A DNA stretch of 64,000 nt from Flammula alnicola (GCA_015499995.1 JADNRV010000157.1:56373-120372); one strand, 5' to 3'; numbered from the stretch's first letter, positions 22,998 through 34,354 are shown. Notes: generated by a model from the letters alone, not told the origin. Program-made: numbers and translations.

Positions 22998-24224
22998 CAA
23001 GTGCATAAGCTGTAAAGAGCTCGATCCAGCATCCAAGTGAGAATTCCAACACTGAAAAAACACAAGAAATAAACGTTCAGTTCATTGAAACTCCGCTTCA
23101 CATGACCGCGTTTCCTCATCGTGAAATTTTCACCCTTATCTTTTGTTTATCAACTACATCGATCCCCCCCTCCGCAATCCCAATCCCAATCCCAATCCTT
23201 CTCCTATCGCCTCCTGCGCTTTGTGAGGACTTGTACCGTCCCTTGGGATGAATCAAACCAGGCCCCCTCCAATTGGCAATGGCTACTCCTTCTAATGTTT
23301 CGGGTTTGTAGGACATCCTGAAGCTCTGAGCAGCCGACGAGGCATCACCCACTTGGTTTCCATTTTGCGCACATCGCTAGGAACGTCGTTTCGACGGTGA
23401 GCATGATCCATTATCTGCGAATATCCATCTAACACTTGCTGCTCGATAGAGGCAGGATTACACAGATACTGCCTCGTTGCCAGCAGGCTCTTGTGCGATG
23501 CGTATTGGAGTACGGACCAGTAGCCCCAGGAGAAGTTAGGTGACTACTGAAGTATGGGAGCATTCGCCGGTTGAGCATCGCAGGGCTGCGCCCATCATAG
23601 TAAGCTCGGTCTGCATCTTAGCTTCGAGAGGCTATTAGCAAGCACGTCGCCATTTCCTCGGAAATCCGGTATGCAATCCAGTTGATTTACCTCTATCCCT
23701 AGCTATTACTAACAAATATCTATTACATCCTGACCAGTGTGCATGCTCAGAGTGTCACCGCGAGGATTTGGTTGGACGAAGCACGAACAACGACAGTCAC
23801 GACCCACTGCGTTCTGCCACCTGGACCCCGACAATGAACTGTCATTTGTTGTCACAATCAAGCACGGCAACGGGATTGGTGTGGTGAGCAGGACGGGCAT
23901 GAAGACAATATCGCCGCAGGTATGTGCTATGCCATACTATGCCGCAAGCCTTGCCCCCCTCCCCCTTTCATGCAGACGACAACGCAATAACGGCTATGAC
24001 GGATCGTTATTGCTATCCTGCACTTTTTATTGTTGCCTCGCACCCTTCATCTCAACGGGCGAAGGTGCCTTTATTGCAGGAGGGTTGCGAGTACTTAGAT
24101 ATATTACTTGGGGATCGCGGACCAATATGTAGTAGACAGACACTGCAATCCATTGTTTTTACCCATTCATACCATTTTTACTGTGAACCATGCATGATTA
24201 CAACCCGGACTTCAGTCTCTAATT
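22998..24224. other. Intergenic, short unassigned frames
   Basis: No gene could be resolved. A rightward frame at 23737-24132 contains a believable stretch (FCHLDPDNELSFVVTIKHGN) followed by a GT donor, which may be an exon remnant. A (CCCAAT)n repeat lies at 23176-23198. Confidence 0.25.
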
Positions 24225-26817
24225 CACTTTGACGGTCACTCTCAGTAAAAAGCAAAGTCGGACGAAGTCGACACATGGTCAGTAGATAGTCAGCAATGGT
24301 CAGACACTAGTCATACCCACGTCTTTCAGTCCGAATCAGTTGTAGATCAGCCTATCCGAGTCATAGAATAGTCAGCATGTGGTCAATAGAGGTCAATGCA
24401 TTATCATTATGATCTTCACGTTCGCTATATCTACGTCGACTACAAAAATTTGTACTACATACAAGTCACTTTACTTCTTTGAATTAGGCATTCTGTGAGT
24501 CGCCTCCTACATTCTCTGGGGCCAGGTCTTCATTCCCATCAATCTCCGTGTCCTTCCCAAGCTCTTCAGGACTTAACAAAGCTATTGCTGGGTGTTTGCG
24601 CAAGATGTAGACGTTCTTGCTTTCATTCAAGTTCTCGAGCTCCCATATGCCAACAATGTCAACAATAGCCGAGATTTCAGCAGCGTGGATTGTATTGCGG
24701 TCCCATTTTCCTCGCAATTGCCCCAGAGTTTGTTTCACGTCGACAAGTTGGTGATATAGAACGAGACTTTTCTTGACAGCATCATCGATCTTCAGCTTGT
24801 AAAATGCAAGTGCCTCTCCAAAGATCACCCTGGTTCCACCGTTTTCATTGATGCAAGCCTGCATAGAAAATAAGTCAGAAATTGCAGGCTTCGGAAGATT
24901 ATAAATGTCTCTCTTACCTCAAACCATCGATAAAACCACGCCGCAGAGCTGCCTTTATCACTTATTTTGCTTCGCAACAGTCGACCGTTCGCGAGCCTCG
25001 CCTTTCCCCATCTTTCTGCAACAGCTCCGGAGTCTGGATCATAGAGGTCGATCTGGGAATGCCTTTCGATTGACTCAAGCTCTTGTATTGCAAAGGTTTC
25101 TTCCGAGTCCTTTTTTGTCAATCTGATTTTCTGTATTAGCCTGGTTTGTTGAGGTCCCTGGTCTATATCTTCAAACTCGGCATCGTCTCCATGATTTGAA
25201 TCAAGTGGAGTGGAATGAACTGATAAAGAAGGATAATACAACTTCAGAATACGAAGAAGCTCCTTCTCTGTGATGATATTTGCCAAATTTGCGAATGGTG
25301 ATTTTTTCGACCTTATTTTGTGGCCTACTTCTCCAATACTTCGTTCTACTGTAGCCTGCGAGCCTACGCGAATGGAACCATTCCATTTTATGTGCATCGG
25401 TATGTGAATTAGCTGGAAAATGCACAAACGAGATCTTGAGATATTTTCTGGATTGCCTGCAACATACAGGGCTTCAAAACCAATCAGGAATTTTCGGAGA
25501 ATAGAGTGAAGATCCGCAATTTCGGCTTCGGAACGAGCTTGGATAGACATTGCAAATTCAATTGCTGAGACGAAATGGGAGAAATTTTGTAAGACACTCG
25601 GATCGAAGCCGAGCTCCATTCCAATAGGCAAGATATACCAATGTAGGAGCGCCATCCATTCGTAAACCTTGTATTGACTATGCCTTTTGAGAAATGGATC
25701 CCTTACTGGACCACAGAAAGCCGGCGGGAGAGTCTTCATAGCAGCGGACACAGCTTCTCCAAATCTGCGCGCTTTGTTTTCTGGTAAATGAATCCGTTCT
25801 GTTGGCTTGCTATTTGTGGTCCAAGTATCCCAGATGAAGGCCATAGAATTTTCGTAGAAGAGATGGAATGGATCGATCGGGAAAAATGTTGGATGAATAA
25901 AAGCTTTGCTTGCGGCACAGAGTGGTAGACGAGATATTCCTGTTTCTTTTGTGATTTTTGCTCGCTGCTGCTTAGACGAAGCTGTAGCTAGTTGATTAAT
26001 TGTTGTCCAATAGTCTGTCTCCTGGCGCATTGGCAAATTATTCAGATCATAGCTAGCAGGGCGAGAGGGGTTGTATTTGTCGTTCTCGGGAGGACTCATT
26101 GGATAATAAAGTGCTCTTGCGCCTCTACTGAGACTTGCCTTGGCACCTTGGACAGAGCTAAAGCGGTCCCCAAAGATTGCAGAATGCCCGGCCATTCCAT
26201 TGAGCTTTGCAGAACCCAGCATATCACCCAATCCCATGGTAATATATGCACGGTGGGTAAAATAGGATGAGTCCACCGCATCCCAGATCCACAGCCCTTC
26301 ACTGGCATGCGCCATTTCTTCAAATAATGGGCGGAGAAATGATTCAATGTCTCCAGGCGAGTTTGGACCTGGAGTTGCAAGATTTATAATGACATCTCCG
26401 GATGTGTATCGAATATCTGGCGGTAAATTCAGCACAATTAAGATCAGAAGCCAGGTATTGGATTGCTTTTTCATGGTCAATTGAGCACCATCTGTTGATA
26501 GTGCTAGCGCAATATCGCGACTGTCTTGAAACAAATGCAGCTGTTCATGTTGATACTGGTGGACAGCGCCATTACCAAAATCTGAATACTTTTTTGTCGC
26601 ATTTCCAACAACATCCAGGGCAGCCCTCAGGCAAGCATCTCGGTGCCGGAGAGCATTCAAGTGACCGGTCACTTGAGAGATGACTTATTCACTTGAATGC
26701 TCACTTGAGCTGACATAGATAAGAGAATTCACTTGCTAAGAACGGAACCTCCTGAAACAAGTGAACATCCCTTAACTACTTGAGCTCACTTTCGTCACTT
26801 TGTCGCTTGTCAAAGTG
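24225..26817 (-). mobile_element. CACTA-like element with a truncated Tnp2
   Basis: Both ends begin CACTTTGAC in inverted orientation (24225 and 26817). The right subterminal zone carries many TCAAGTGA/TCACTTGA copies (26640-26815) and the left zone many GGTCA/AGTCAGC copies (24230-24400). The element encodes a Tnp2-family transposase, which is the CACTA/EnSpm type. A clean 3-bp target duplication is not visible (ATT on the left, ATA on the right), so the exact ends are less certain than the content. Confidence 0.6.
24484..26681 (-). CDS. Tnp2-family transposase, N-terminus missing
   Basis: Two exons, 24918 up to about 26681 and 24484-24858, joined over a 59-bp intron (GTAAGA…ATGCAG), give about 710 codons. 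The core shows family hallmarks: ALSTDGAQLTMKKQSNTWLL, VIINLATPGPNSPGDIESFL, the acidic DAVDSSYF, then YITMGLGDMLGSAKLNGMAG. A regulatory-looking acidic C-terminus ends in …EDLAPENVGG. There is no ATG at the front: the frame opens after a TAA with only about 135 bp to the element end. The N-terminal part found in full Tnp2 proteins is therefore absent, suggesting an internally deleted, probably inactive copy. Confidence 0.8.
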
Positions 26818-27414
26818 ATATAAGCCGCCAAAGAGAATGTGTAGTTTTCCTGATGTTGTTAAATGTGTTTGCCCAAGAGAGAACAGTGGGCGTCGGTTTT
26901 GACCAATGACTGCAGATAAAAAGCGAAATCCATCGCATCTCACCATGCCTTCTCTCCTAAGAGTTCTACCTGTAAGATTGCAATTCCGTGGATACAATCA
27001 AGAGAGAGGCTACCAAGCTTGGTACCAAAAAGTTGTTCCGTCGTACGCCATGATGTTGTTGCCAAGAAGTTGCCTAAGGACGATTTTTGGAGACTCTGAA
27101 CCTCATTCACTAGCGTAATGGGGCTACACCTTGTGTAAAAAAAAGTCCTTACGGGCTGCTGAGGCTTCGAGGTGCTAATGATCCTGGCAAAAATAGTTAC
27201 TCGCACTTGACTCTCACGACATCCGACCCGCACGGCAGAAGAATTACGTCATGGTGGCTGTGTTTCTGTGCCTGATTACGACACGGCTTCGCACTCTCAT
27301 CAGTAAATTGTGGAAATTTGTGTAACGCCTTATAAGGGGAATATCAGTGCTGCCATATCATGTCACCGGTATAATTTCCAATCATATGGCAGCACCCGTT
27401 ACAATGGCAATACG
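26818..27414. other. Coding-like remnant next to the CACTA-like element
   Basis: A leftward ATG frame (GFRFLSAVIGQNRRPLFSLG and LTTSGKLHILFGGLY) runs straight into the element border at 26817, preceded by another protein-like frame at 26940-27233. This may be a gene interrupted by the element, but no continuation is apparent at the other border. A 12-bp perfect hairpin lies at 27347-27395. Confidence 0.25.
27347..27395. repeat. 12-bp inverted repeat (hairpin)
   Basis: GTGCTGCCATAT at 27347-27358 pairs with ATATGGCAGCAC at 27384-27395 across a 25-nt loop. Further TGCTGCC/GGCAGCA-like words nearby suggest a fragment of a small palindromic element. No terminator role is implied in a fungal intergenic region. 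Confidence 0.5.
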
Positions 27415-28073
27415 TCAGCACCCCTCCTTAATATCTTTGCCGCCATTTTGCTGCCGTTCCGGTAGCAATGTGTCATTGCTGTAAGGGTGAGACAACATTT
27501 CAAGGCCTTGTATTGCTAGGTATTTCTGAGTAGCATTTGTAATGACAATGTAACTATTCCATCGGTTTAATATAGCTTGCGTCGCTTCGAGAATATGGTT
27601 CAAATCTGATTTATTTCAATACTACTAATACAGTACTGGAAAGTAGACGCTACAGAACAGACACTGCCACGAATGTGATCAGAGCGGTAAATAAGAAAGT
27701 GAGACTTCGACAACGTACCAAAGGTGCACCCAAATTCCAGCATCAACATACGACAAGCTTGTACTTGAAGATGACTCGATGACATGGCAGCGCGTGGCTC
27801 AAGCACAAAGGTGACGAGCTTGCTAGAAACTCGGAAGCTCTAAAATAAACAAGGGTTAGTGAAGGAGACAACGATGATCCAAGAACAAACATACCAATTG
27901 CTCAAACGAGGCAAGTTGCAATGATTCCGATGACGTGAAACAAACCGAAGAGCTGCTGACTGCGGCAATCTAGTGGCAATGAATGGAAGAGATGTACGCC
28001 CGTCAGCACCATCTCTACCATCCATGAACCAAACCAATGTCGGAGTTGGGCTTGGGGCGCTCGTCAGCGTCAC
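27415..28073 (-). CDS. Hypothetical multi-exon gene
   Basis: Exons 27895-27969, 27719-27839 and 27415-27605 join in one frame over good introns (donors GTATGT and GTACGT; acceptors TTTTAG and AATCAG). They give SLQLASFEQL + SFRVSSKLVTFVLEPRAAMS + …MLMLEFGCTF + DLNHILEATQAILNRWNSYI…, ending in TGA at 27415. A further upstream exon ending near 28022 (GGATG before GTAGAG) keeps the frame, but the start is not fixed. No family recognised. The coherent splicing makes a real gene likely; the upstream boundary given here is approximate. Confidence 0.45.
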
Positions 28074-28403
28074 AAGCCCAACAACGACATGGGAGGAAAG
28101 ACGGGCTCGATCAGGAGTTCTCTGGTTCTTTTCCTATAGATTTTCGCATCCTAGAGGGAGTGACCTTGGGGGAGAGCAGCAGCAGGCCGAGGTAGGGGAG
28201 TGAGGACATATTGGTGGGAGGGAAAGATGCAAGCAACGAAGTTCAACTTACATCAATTCCCTTTTCCGACCGTTGAATGTTCACGTGATCTCCGGTTTAA
28301 CGTGTTCCGTTCTGTTCCGACGCCGATGTGCCTGGTTCCCTGAACAATTCTCTCCGACTCCGATTCTTAAGTCCGCGACTCAACAGTCAGTAATGTCCAG
28401 TAA

Positions 28404-29415
28404 CCTACTCCAAGCCCTGCTGCCTGGCTCTGCAATAGAATAAGGCAGAAGCATGATGCTCGGGTTGACTTCATATCCGCTGGCAGTCGTGAGTTTACAG
28501 ACTTACAGGGAGAAATAGTTCTGACCTCACTCGGAGCGCGACTCGGATGTCTAGTCCATAAATGGATCGCCGAAGGCTTTCTTCAAGTTGGCGAGATTCC
28601 AGGCTCCTAACCAGCCGTCGTTGGGTGTTCTATATCTACGAGGGATGTGATTTTCGGAAGTGATTTGTAATACATGAGCTTAAGTTTGGACGAACACCCA
28701 ACGACGGCTGGCACATAATGTCAGCCACAGCCGTGTGAACTGCTGACACACACACCAATTTCCACTGAAATAAAGTCTCGTCCTTCATGTACACAAGGTA
28801 GAAACACATATAAAATTTATACAAGTGAATTTGAGGGCACTTGGTATCACTCTCCTTCAAGTATAATTTTTTCAGGCTCTTAATCTCTACCCAATGGAAA
28901 GATACCACCTGAAAGCCTGGTGCAGCAACGAAATCTGGCCCTCACAAGGTCCATCCCTCTTTCTGAGGCGAGGAAAAAAATTCTGCGGATACAATATATA
29001 TTAGTAAGTGCCTGGGGAATGTTTTTATATTTTTCCTGAGGCTGCTTTGCCTCCGTAGCCATCGTCCTCGAGGTTGGTTGTTGTGAAAGAGACCTGTGTG
29101 TCAGCAGTTCACACGGCTGTGGCTGACATTATGTGCCAGCCGTCGTTGGGTGTTCGTCCAAACTTAAGCTCATGTATTACAAATCACTTTCGAAAATCAC
29201 ATAGAATCACATCCCGCGTAGATATAGAACACCCAACGACGGCTGGTTAGGAGCCTGGCGAGATTCAAAGAGATTATACCCAACCTGAAATACTGATTAG
29301 CAAGTCGCAATCCTCTGGCAATTACGAAAACTTCATTATAAATTTTAATCATACTGACGAGCATTTACATGACCCCCGAAATGCTGGTACTACTTTTGCA
29401 ACTGAGTATAATTAA
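28404..29415 (+). pseudogene. ORF interrupted by a palindromic MITE
   Basis: The frame 28404-28599 (…SAGSREFTDLQGEIVLTSLG…) ends inside the target site and resumes at 29267 after the MITE and the second target copy. It then runs to TAA at 29415 (…EILISKSQSSGNYENFIINF…). Without the insertion this is 115 codons in one frame, reading smoothly across the junction (GFLQVGEIQRDYTQPEIL). The 5' end probably continues through an unresolved intron. Family unknown. The precise in-frame join shows that the element landed in coding sequence. Confidence 0.65.
28600..29257. mobile_element. Palindromic MITE, 9-bp target duplication
   Basis: Inverted arms of about 155-165 bp (28600-28753 and 29095-29257) begin CAGGCTCCTAACCAGCCGTC. 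They are flanked by GCGAGATTC (28591-28599 and 29258-29266). Each arm is itself a hairpin: CCAGCCGTCGTTGGGTGTT and its complement face each other about 95 bp apart. The right arm has a roughly 10-bp insertion relative to the left. The 9-bp duplication and long arms suggest a Mutator-derived foldback MITE. The central 340 bp has no transposase. Confidence 0.85.
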
Positions 29416-29644
29416 TGTCTAATAATGATCACTCACTCATAACCTTCATATCATTCTGAGAGAGGCAATATATTGATCTATAAGATTTACATGAGCTTAT
29501 AAAAATCTGACCAGAATATTACATTCCGATAACGTCTCGACCATATCGGCAACCAAGATATAATGCCATATCTGGTGTTGTCATCAGTCGCAACACTGCC
29601 ACCGGGTTGTCGGAGCCACAACCGCATACCAACTTTTCCACGAT

Positions 29645-30488
29645 TTACTGATGCTCCTCCTCAGCGAGTCTTTTCGCAACCACTTTAATTGGCGTCTTGA
29701 AAACGGATGTACGGGTCAGGGGAATCGAAGAGTGTTTGACGGCTGCTGAGAGGGCGGAAAGAATTTCACTGTGCGAGCTGCTGTCGTTGCATTCGTCCAA
29801 GCCGTCGACAATGATCACTCGAGGTCGAAAATTGGGAGATTCTTGAGTTTTCCGATCGACGGCGCTTAGATTGAGCGGCTTGACGAGCAGTGCCTGTGTC
29901 TGAGATGCGACGGAGCGGGAAAAGAGGGATGGATCGAGCTCCACTACCGTCGCCACATGGACACGCATTTGGGGGATTGACACGCATAACTGATAGACGA
30001 GACTTAGTATCAAATGTGTTTTATTGTTGCGGCCTGGTACGGTGCGGGAGAAAAAGAACGAGGCAGCGAGAAGCCCGGCTTCCGCACACATCTCATCGAT
30101 GGTTTGCGCAATGGCCGATTTTCCACGTCCCGCTGGGCCGTACATCTACAGGAAATACTGCAAATTATCGGGATCCTCGATCCATTCTATGATTTTCTGG
30201 ATGGTGGCTTGTCGTGTCCGAGGGTGACATTTAGGCGGATCGAAACGTTCAGCGGAGTCGTGGAATGCACCTGAAGCGATATTTTGGCGCAATACCTCCA
30301 TAGCTAACAGATATTCGGTTAGGTTTTGTTGCGACGACTGCCTTTAGCCAGATAGACACACCTCTAGTGTGTCTATCTTCGACGCTGCCCGCCATATTGA
30401 AGTTGTACTGGACGTGATTGATGTCCCCGCCTTCTACGTTCATAAACCTTCCACCTGTGATTGCGATACCCTTGGCGTCGGAGAACAT
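29645..30488 (-). pseudogene. NACHT (NLR-type) pseudogene
   Basis: The leader exon (ATG at 30488, …ITGGRFMNVEGGDINH…) ends in a GTGTGT donor. The second exon resumes at CTATGGAGG and parallels the intact NACHT gene at 31244 almost residue for residue. The Trp codon just before Walker A is TAG here (30146-30148), where the paralogue has TGG. Walker A (GPAGRGKS) and Walker B (VIIVDGLDEC) follow. After SALSAAVKHSSIPL the homology stops abruptly at about 29717, where the intact gene has LLFLIASRPE; a foreign 23-residue tail follows and ends in TAA. Thus two lesions: a nonsense codon and loss of the 3' half. Confidence 0.85.
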
Positions 30489-31243
30489 GTTTGGCATTGG
30501 ATAACACTGAGCAGAAGGAGTAAAGAGGCGGAGGACGTGAGCACGAGGGAAGGGAGGCGCAGAGATATAGTGCGTGTTTACATCGTGGGTTGTGCTCGTG
30601 GGAATTCGGGGAGGCTGTGCACGCATGTCTAGCGAAGTACATTATTCCTTACATAGACGCCTTCACATCATTGACTTTGTACTTACACTTCCAGGCATTC
30701 TGAATGACAAGGATCGAGGTCAGAAATATGTAAATAATATGGTCTATGTGCAGCGCACCAAACACAGGACGTCCTCAAGAAATATTCGCAGATGAGAGTA
30801 AAGAGAAGACGGCGTGATGTCGAACGACTCTGGCGTCCAGGCCTCAGGCTCAGAGTGCGAAATCCATACAGTAACAGCTCCTCGAGCCGCCGCCATGTTT
30901 TACGGAGGACCCAGGACTTTCCAGAATCAAGTACCATCCTTGCGCCAAATGATGAATCTCTGCCCCTGTTCCATAGATTTCATCCACCTCATGTTCGAAT
31001 CCGTTCAAAGCTCCCGGATTTTTCACCCGCTTGCTAGTTTCGCATGCGTGAGATACTTGCAGAGCGTGTTCCGGTAACACAGCCACCGTCATTTCAACTT
31101 CGACAGTTACTCGACACAGCCTCATGCGTCTCTCGCTTTGCTCTGTCACTCTTGCCTTAAAGCTCCTCGTTTGCATCTGATGACAACGAGCTTGGATATT
31201 TTCACCTAGATTGCTTCCTAATCACCACAATCCAACGCAGACC
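30489..31243. promoter_or_regulatory. Divergent spacer between the NACHT paralogues
   Basis: A 755-bp spacer serves both divergent NACHT starts. Short frames on both strands (e.g. 30850-31176 leftward) are not convincing genes. The leader just before 31244 is pyrimidine- and A-rich and ends AACGCAGACC before the ATG. No clear TATA box was found. Confidence 0.3.
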
Positions 31244-34169
31244 ATGTTCTCTCAAGCTCAAGAGTTCTCGATCAATGGGGGACAGTTTACAAACGTCGAA
31301 CGGGGCGATGTGAGCAATTTTCATGTCTATAACATGGAGACCGATGCCAGGCATGGTAGAGGTAAGTCAAACAGGCGAAACAACTCGAGGACAGGCAAAC
31401 ACTGACGAAATCTCTGTTAGCCATGAACATACTGCGGCAAAATATCGCCTCTGGCGCTTTCTACGACTCGGCGGAGCGTTTCGACCCGCCCAAATGCCAC
31501 CCCCAAACCCGAAAGGCCATCATCAGAAAGATCATGGAATGGATCGAGGATCCCGAAAATCTTCGCTACTTCCTGTGGATGTACGGTCCAGCCGGAGCAG
31601 GAAAATCAGCCATAGCACAGACCGTTGCCGAGATGTGCGCGAAGGCTGGGATTCTTGCTGCTTCGTTCTTTTTCTCTCGCACGTCGCCAGGTCGCAACAA
31701 CAAAACCCACTTCATAGCAAGTCTTTCCTATCAGCTCTCCTTGTCGATACCCGGAATGCGGGTCCACGTTGCGACAGCCGTAGAACATGACCCATCTATC
31801 TTTTCTCGCTCTCTCTTCTCACAAATGCAAGCGCTCATCATCAACCCTCTCAAGCAAACCACCGTCGGGGAGGAAACTCAAGGGCCTCTCAGCTCCCGAC
31901 CCAGATTCATTATCATCGACGGCTTAGATGAATGTGATAACGCAAACACAAGCTCGCAAACGGAGATACTGGACGCGCTCGCTGCGTCCGTCAATGAACT
32001 GACTACTCCGCTACTTTTCCTCATCGCCAGCCGCCCAGAACATGACATCCGTCAGGCGTTTAATAGCTCATCGATGCGGTCTCTAATGACAGGAATGCCA
32101 TTGGACGATTCATACAAGCCCGATGCCGACATCTGTGTCTTTTTAAAAGCAAAATTTGCTGAGATCAAAGAGAAGCATCCATCGCGCGCCTACCTTCCCG
32201 CCGAGTGGCCCAGTGTCCATGACATTAATCACCTCGTCTACAAATCCTCTGGACAGTTTATTTATGCCGTTACTGTCATGAAGTATATTGACTCGCGTCA
32301 TATCCTGCCCACGCTCAGATTGAAGGTCGTTCTAGGCCTATTGTCTGCGGAAAACGATGCGGATAGACCATTCGGGCAATTAGATGCACTGTACCATCAC
32401 ATCCTGTCCTCTGTCTATGACGCGAATCTCCCGAAGGCCCTTGAGATACTCAGTTGGTCCATCCTCGATTCAAAAAATTATAGTTGGCCACTGGCTTTCG
32501 CTGATAACCTCTTTTCACACCACTCTGGGGATACACTGTTGATAATGAGCGATCTACATGCGCTCCTCCATATTCCAGAAGTTGACTCTACCGACCAACG
32601 GCTTCGCATTCTTCATGCATCTTTTTCTGATTTTCTTCTCGACCAGTCGCGGTCGGGAAGGTTCATCATCGACACTATAAGTGCTCACACTAACCTTGCG
32701 CGACGATGGCTGAGCTACTATAGAAACCACATGTCTAATCTCCTCAAGGCCGGAGATCATATCGATAACCGTGAGGGTTATGATCGAATCTTATGAAACA
32801 CGCGCCGCTGACTCGTATCCTAGACGTTCCTAATGGCCTGCGTAGCGCTTGTGTCGCTGAAGCAATCTTTCGACATTGCAGATGTGCATACCTGACCGCT
32901 GAACTCCAGGCCGATCTCTACAATTTCGAGGTCAATATGAGTTTGTCAATCACTGGTTCGGACAAGGACGGGATGTGGAATCACCTTGCTCGCATTCTCA
33001 ATTTTATAGCGTGGCTAGAACATAAGGTGTGTCATTTTATATCCGGTTACTGTTTATTCGCTAATTCGAGTGCTTGATAGATGCTTCCAGATCCCCGCAA
33101 GGGCGTTTATCATCACCTATTACTCTCCATTCAAAAACAGGTTTATTCACACTTCTCGGAGTACCCAGAAATTTTGCAGCGCCATCTACCGACGGCATTA
33201 ACATTGGCACCTCTTTATCTATCAAAAAACACCCATGTCGTCATTTCGAAGGTACTTTTTGAGTATTTAATACACTCAAACAGTGCGTCCGAACAGGCCC
33301 ACATCCAAGCAAAAGATCAAGCTCTGTTTCATTTTCATGAATTTTATCACCTTTGGGCGTTTGATTTTGGTGATAGAACATTTCATATGCCTAATTCCTT
33401 GCTTTGTTCGCTTCTGGAAAATGCTGCGCTGCCTATGGCCGGAGGTTATTTCGTCGACCAAAGCAAGTACACTGATCTTGCCATCCAAATTGCAGGATTT
33501 CTTTTCCCTACGTGAGTTCGAAATTTGTGGTCGAACGGTCATAGACACGTCTAATAACTCACGTGTTTTTACGGTGTAGGGAAGGCCGCCCATGTATGGC
33601 GCAGAGATCGTTCAATGCTTCGGATGGCAGATATATTGCCTCCAAATTTCTCGCTGTCACTCTGTCAAAATCCTCGCCAGCCGCAAAACTGGCTGAGGTT
33701 CTGCGGGATAATGCCCTCCGATTCAATACTTCATCTGTGCCTGCTGAAGAGTACCGTTCCGAAATATACAAGGAAGCCTTAACTGAGTTAGCCATTGCTA
33801 GTCTGGTTTACATCAAGGTGTGCTTTAATCTGTTTCTAACTGTATTCATTCTGATCTACGCCAAAGCAATGCAACATAACTTTTCAAGAACATTCGCACA
33901 AAAATGGGGATGACGTCTGCTACGCGTGCCTATCGCAAGAATGGGAGGACGAGTTATCGGTGGAGCCCGTTGCCGAGAGAGTCGAGGAAGTCGTCCCACT
34001 GCCGCCGCAGAGGCTTCTCCCTCTTGTCTTATTCGCCTGGTTCGTCCGATTGCTAGAGTTCCTAATGCGGGTACGTAATAGTTGATGTTCTTCCCGCACT
34101 CTTCTCCCTTACTTACCACCTAACATGTTGCTTCGCATATAGGATATTCGTTACATGTATCCTATTTAA
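31244..34169 (+). CDS. NACHT-domain NLR-type protein
   Basis: Seven exons (31244-31361, 31421-32770, 32824-33026, 33081-33511, 33580-33817, 33867-34070, 34143-34169) give 857 codons. A 40-residue leader with INGGQFTNVERGD is typical of Agaricomycete NACHT proteins. The NACHT P-loop NTPase has Walker A GPAGAGKS (95-102), Walker B FIIIDGLDEC (202-211) and IASRPEHDI as sensor region. A helical winged-helix-like part follows (…RLRILHASFSDFLLDQSRSG). Exons 3-7 code for about 400 residues without recognisable WD40, ankyrin or TPR repeats, ending in a hydrophobic helix (LLPLVLFAWFVRLLEFLM) near the C-terminus. Such proteins are taken to act in non-self recognition or cell-death control. Fungal relatives usually carry repeats, so this C-terminus is unusual. 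The 53-bp intron at 32771-32823 hides an apparent frameshift. Confidence 0.88.
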
Positions 34170-34354
34170 TGGTCTACCGAGAATAATTTACCCTCACACG
34201 ACTCTGTACTTTCATATTGATGTTATTTCCTTCTCCATTTCATGTCCCTCGTGATCATGAAGCTGATAGATCTTTCGATCTCGTTCTAAACGCCATCGTT
34301 AATGGAACTTGAGAGTTACCCTCGAAATACGACCGCGCTTACCACGTATTTCAA

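Noticed and set aside
32771..32823. Apparent frameshift in the NACHT gene (stop at 32796, new frame from an overlapping ATG)
   Set aside because: A 53-bp intron (GTGAGG…CCTAG, branch GCTGAC) fits exactly and restores one frame; total exon length is then a multiple of three.
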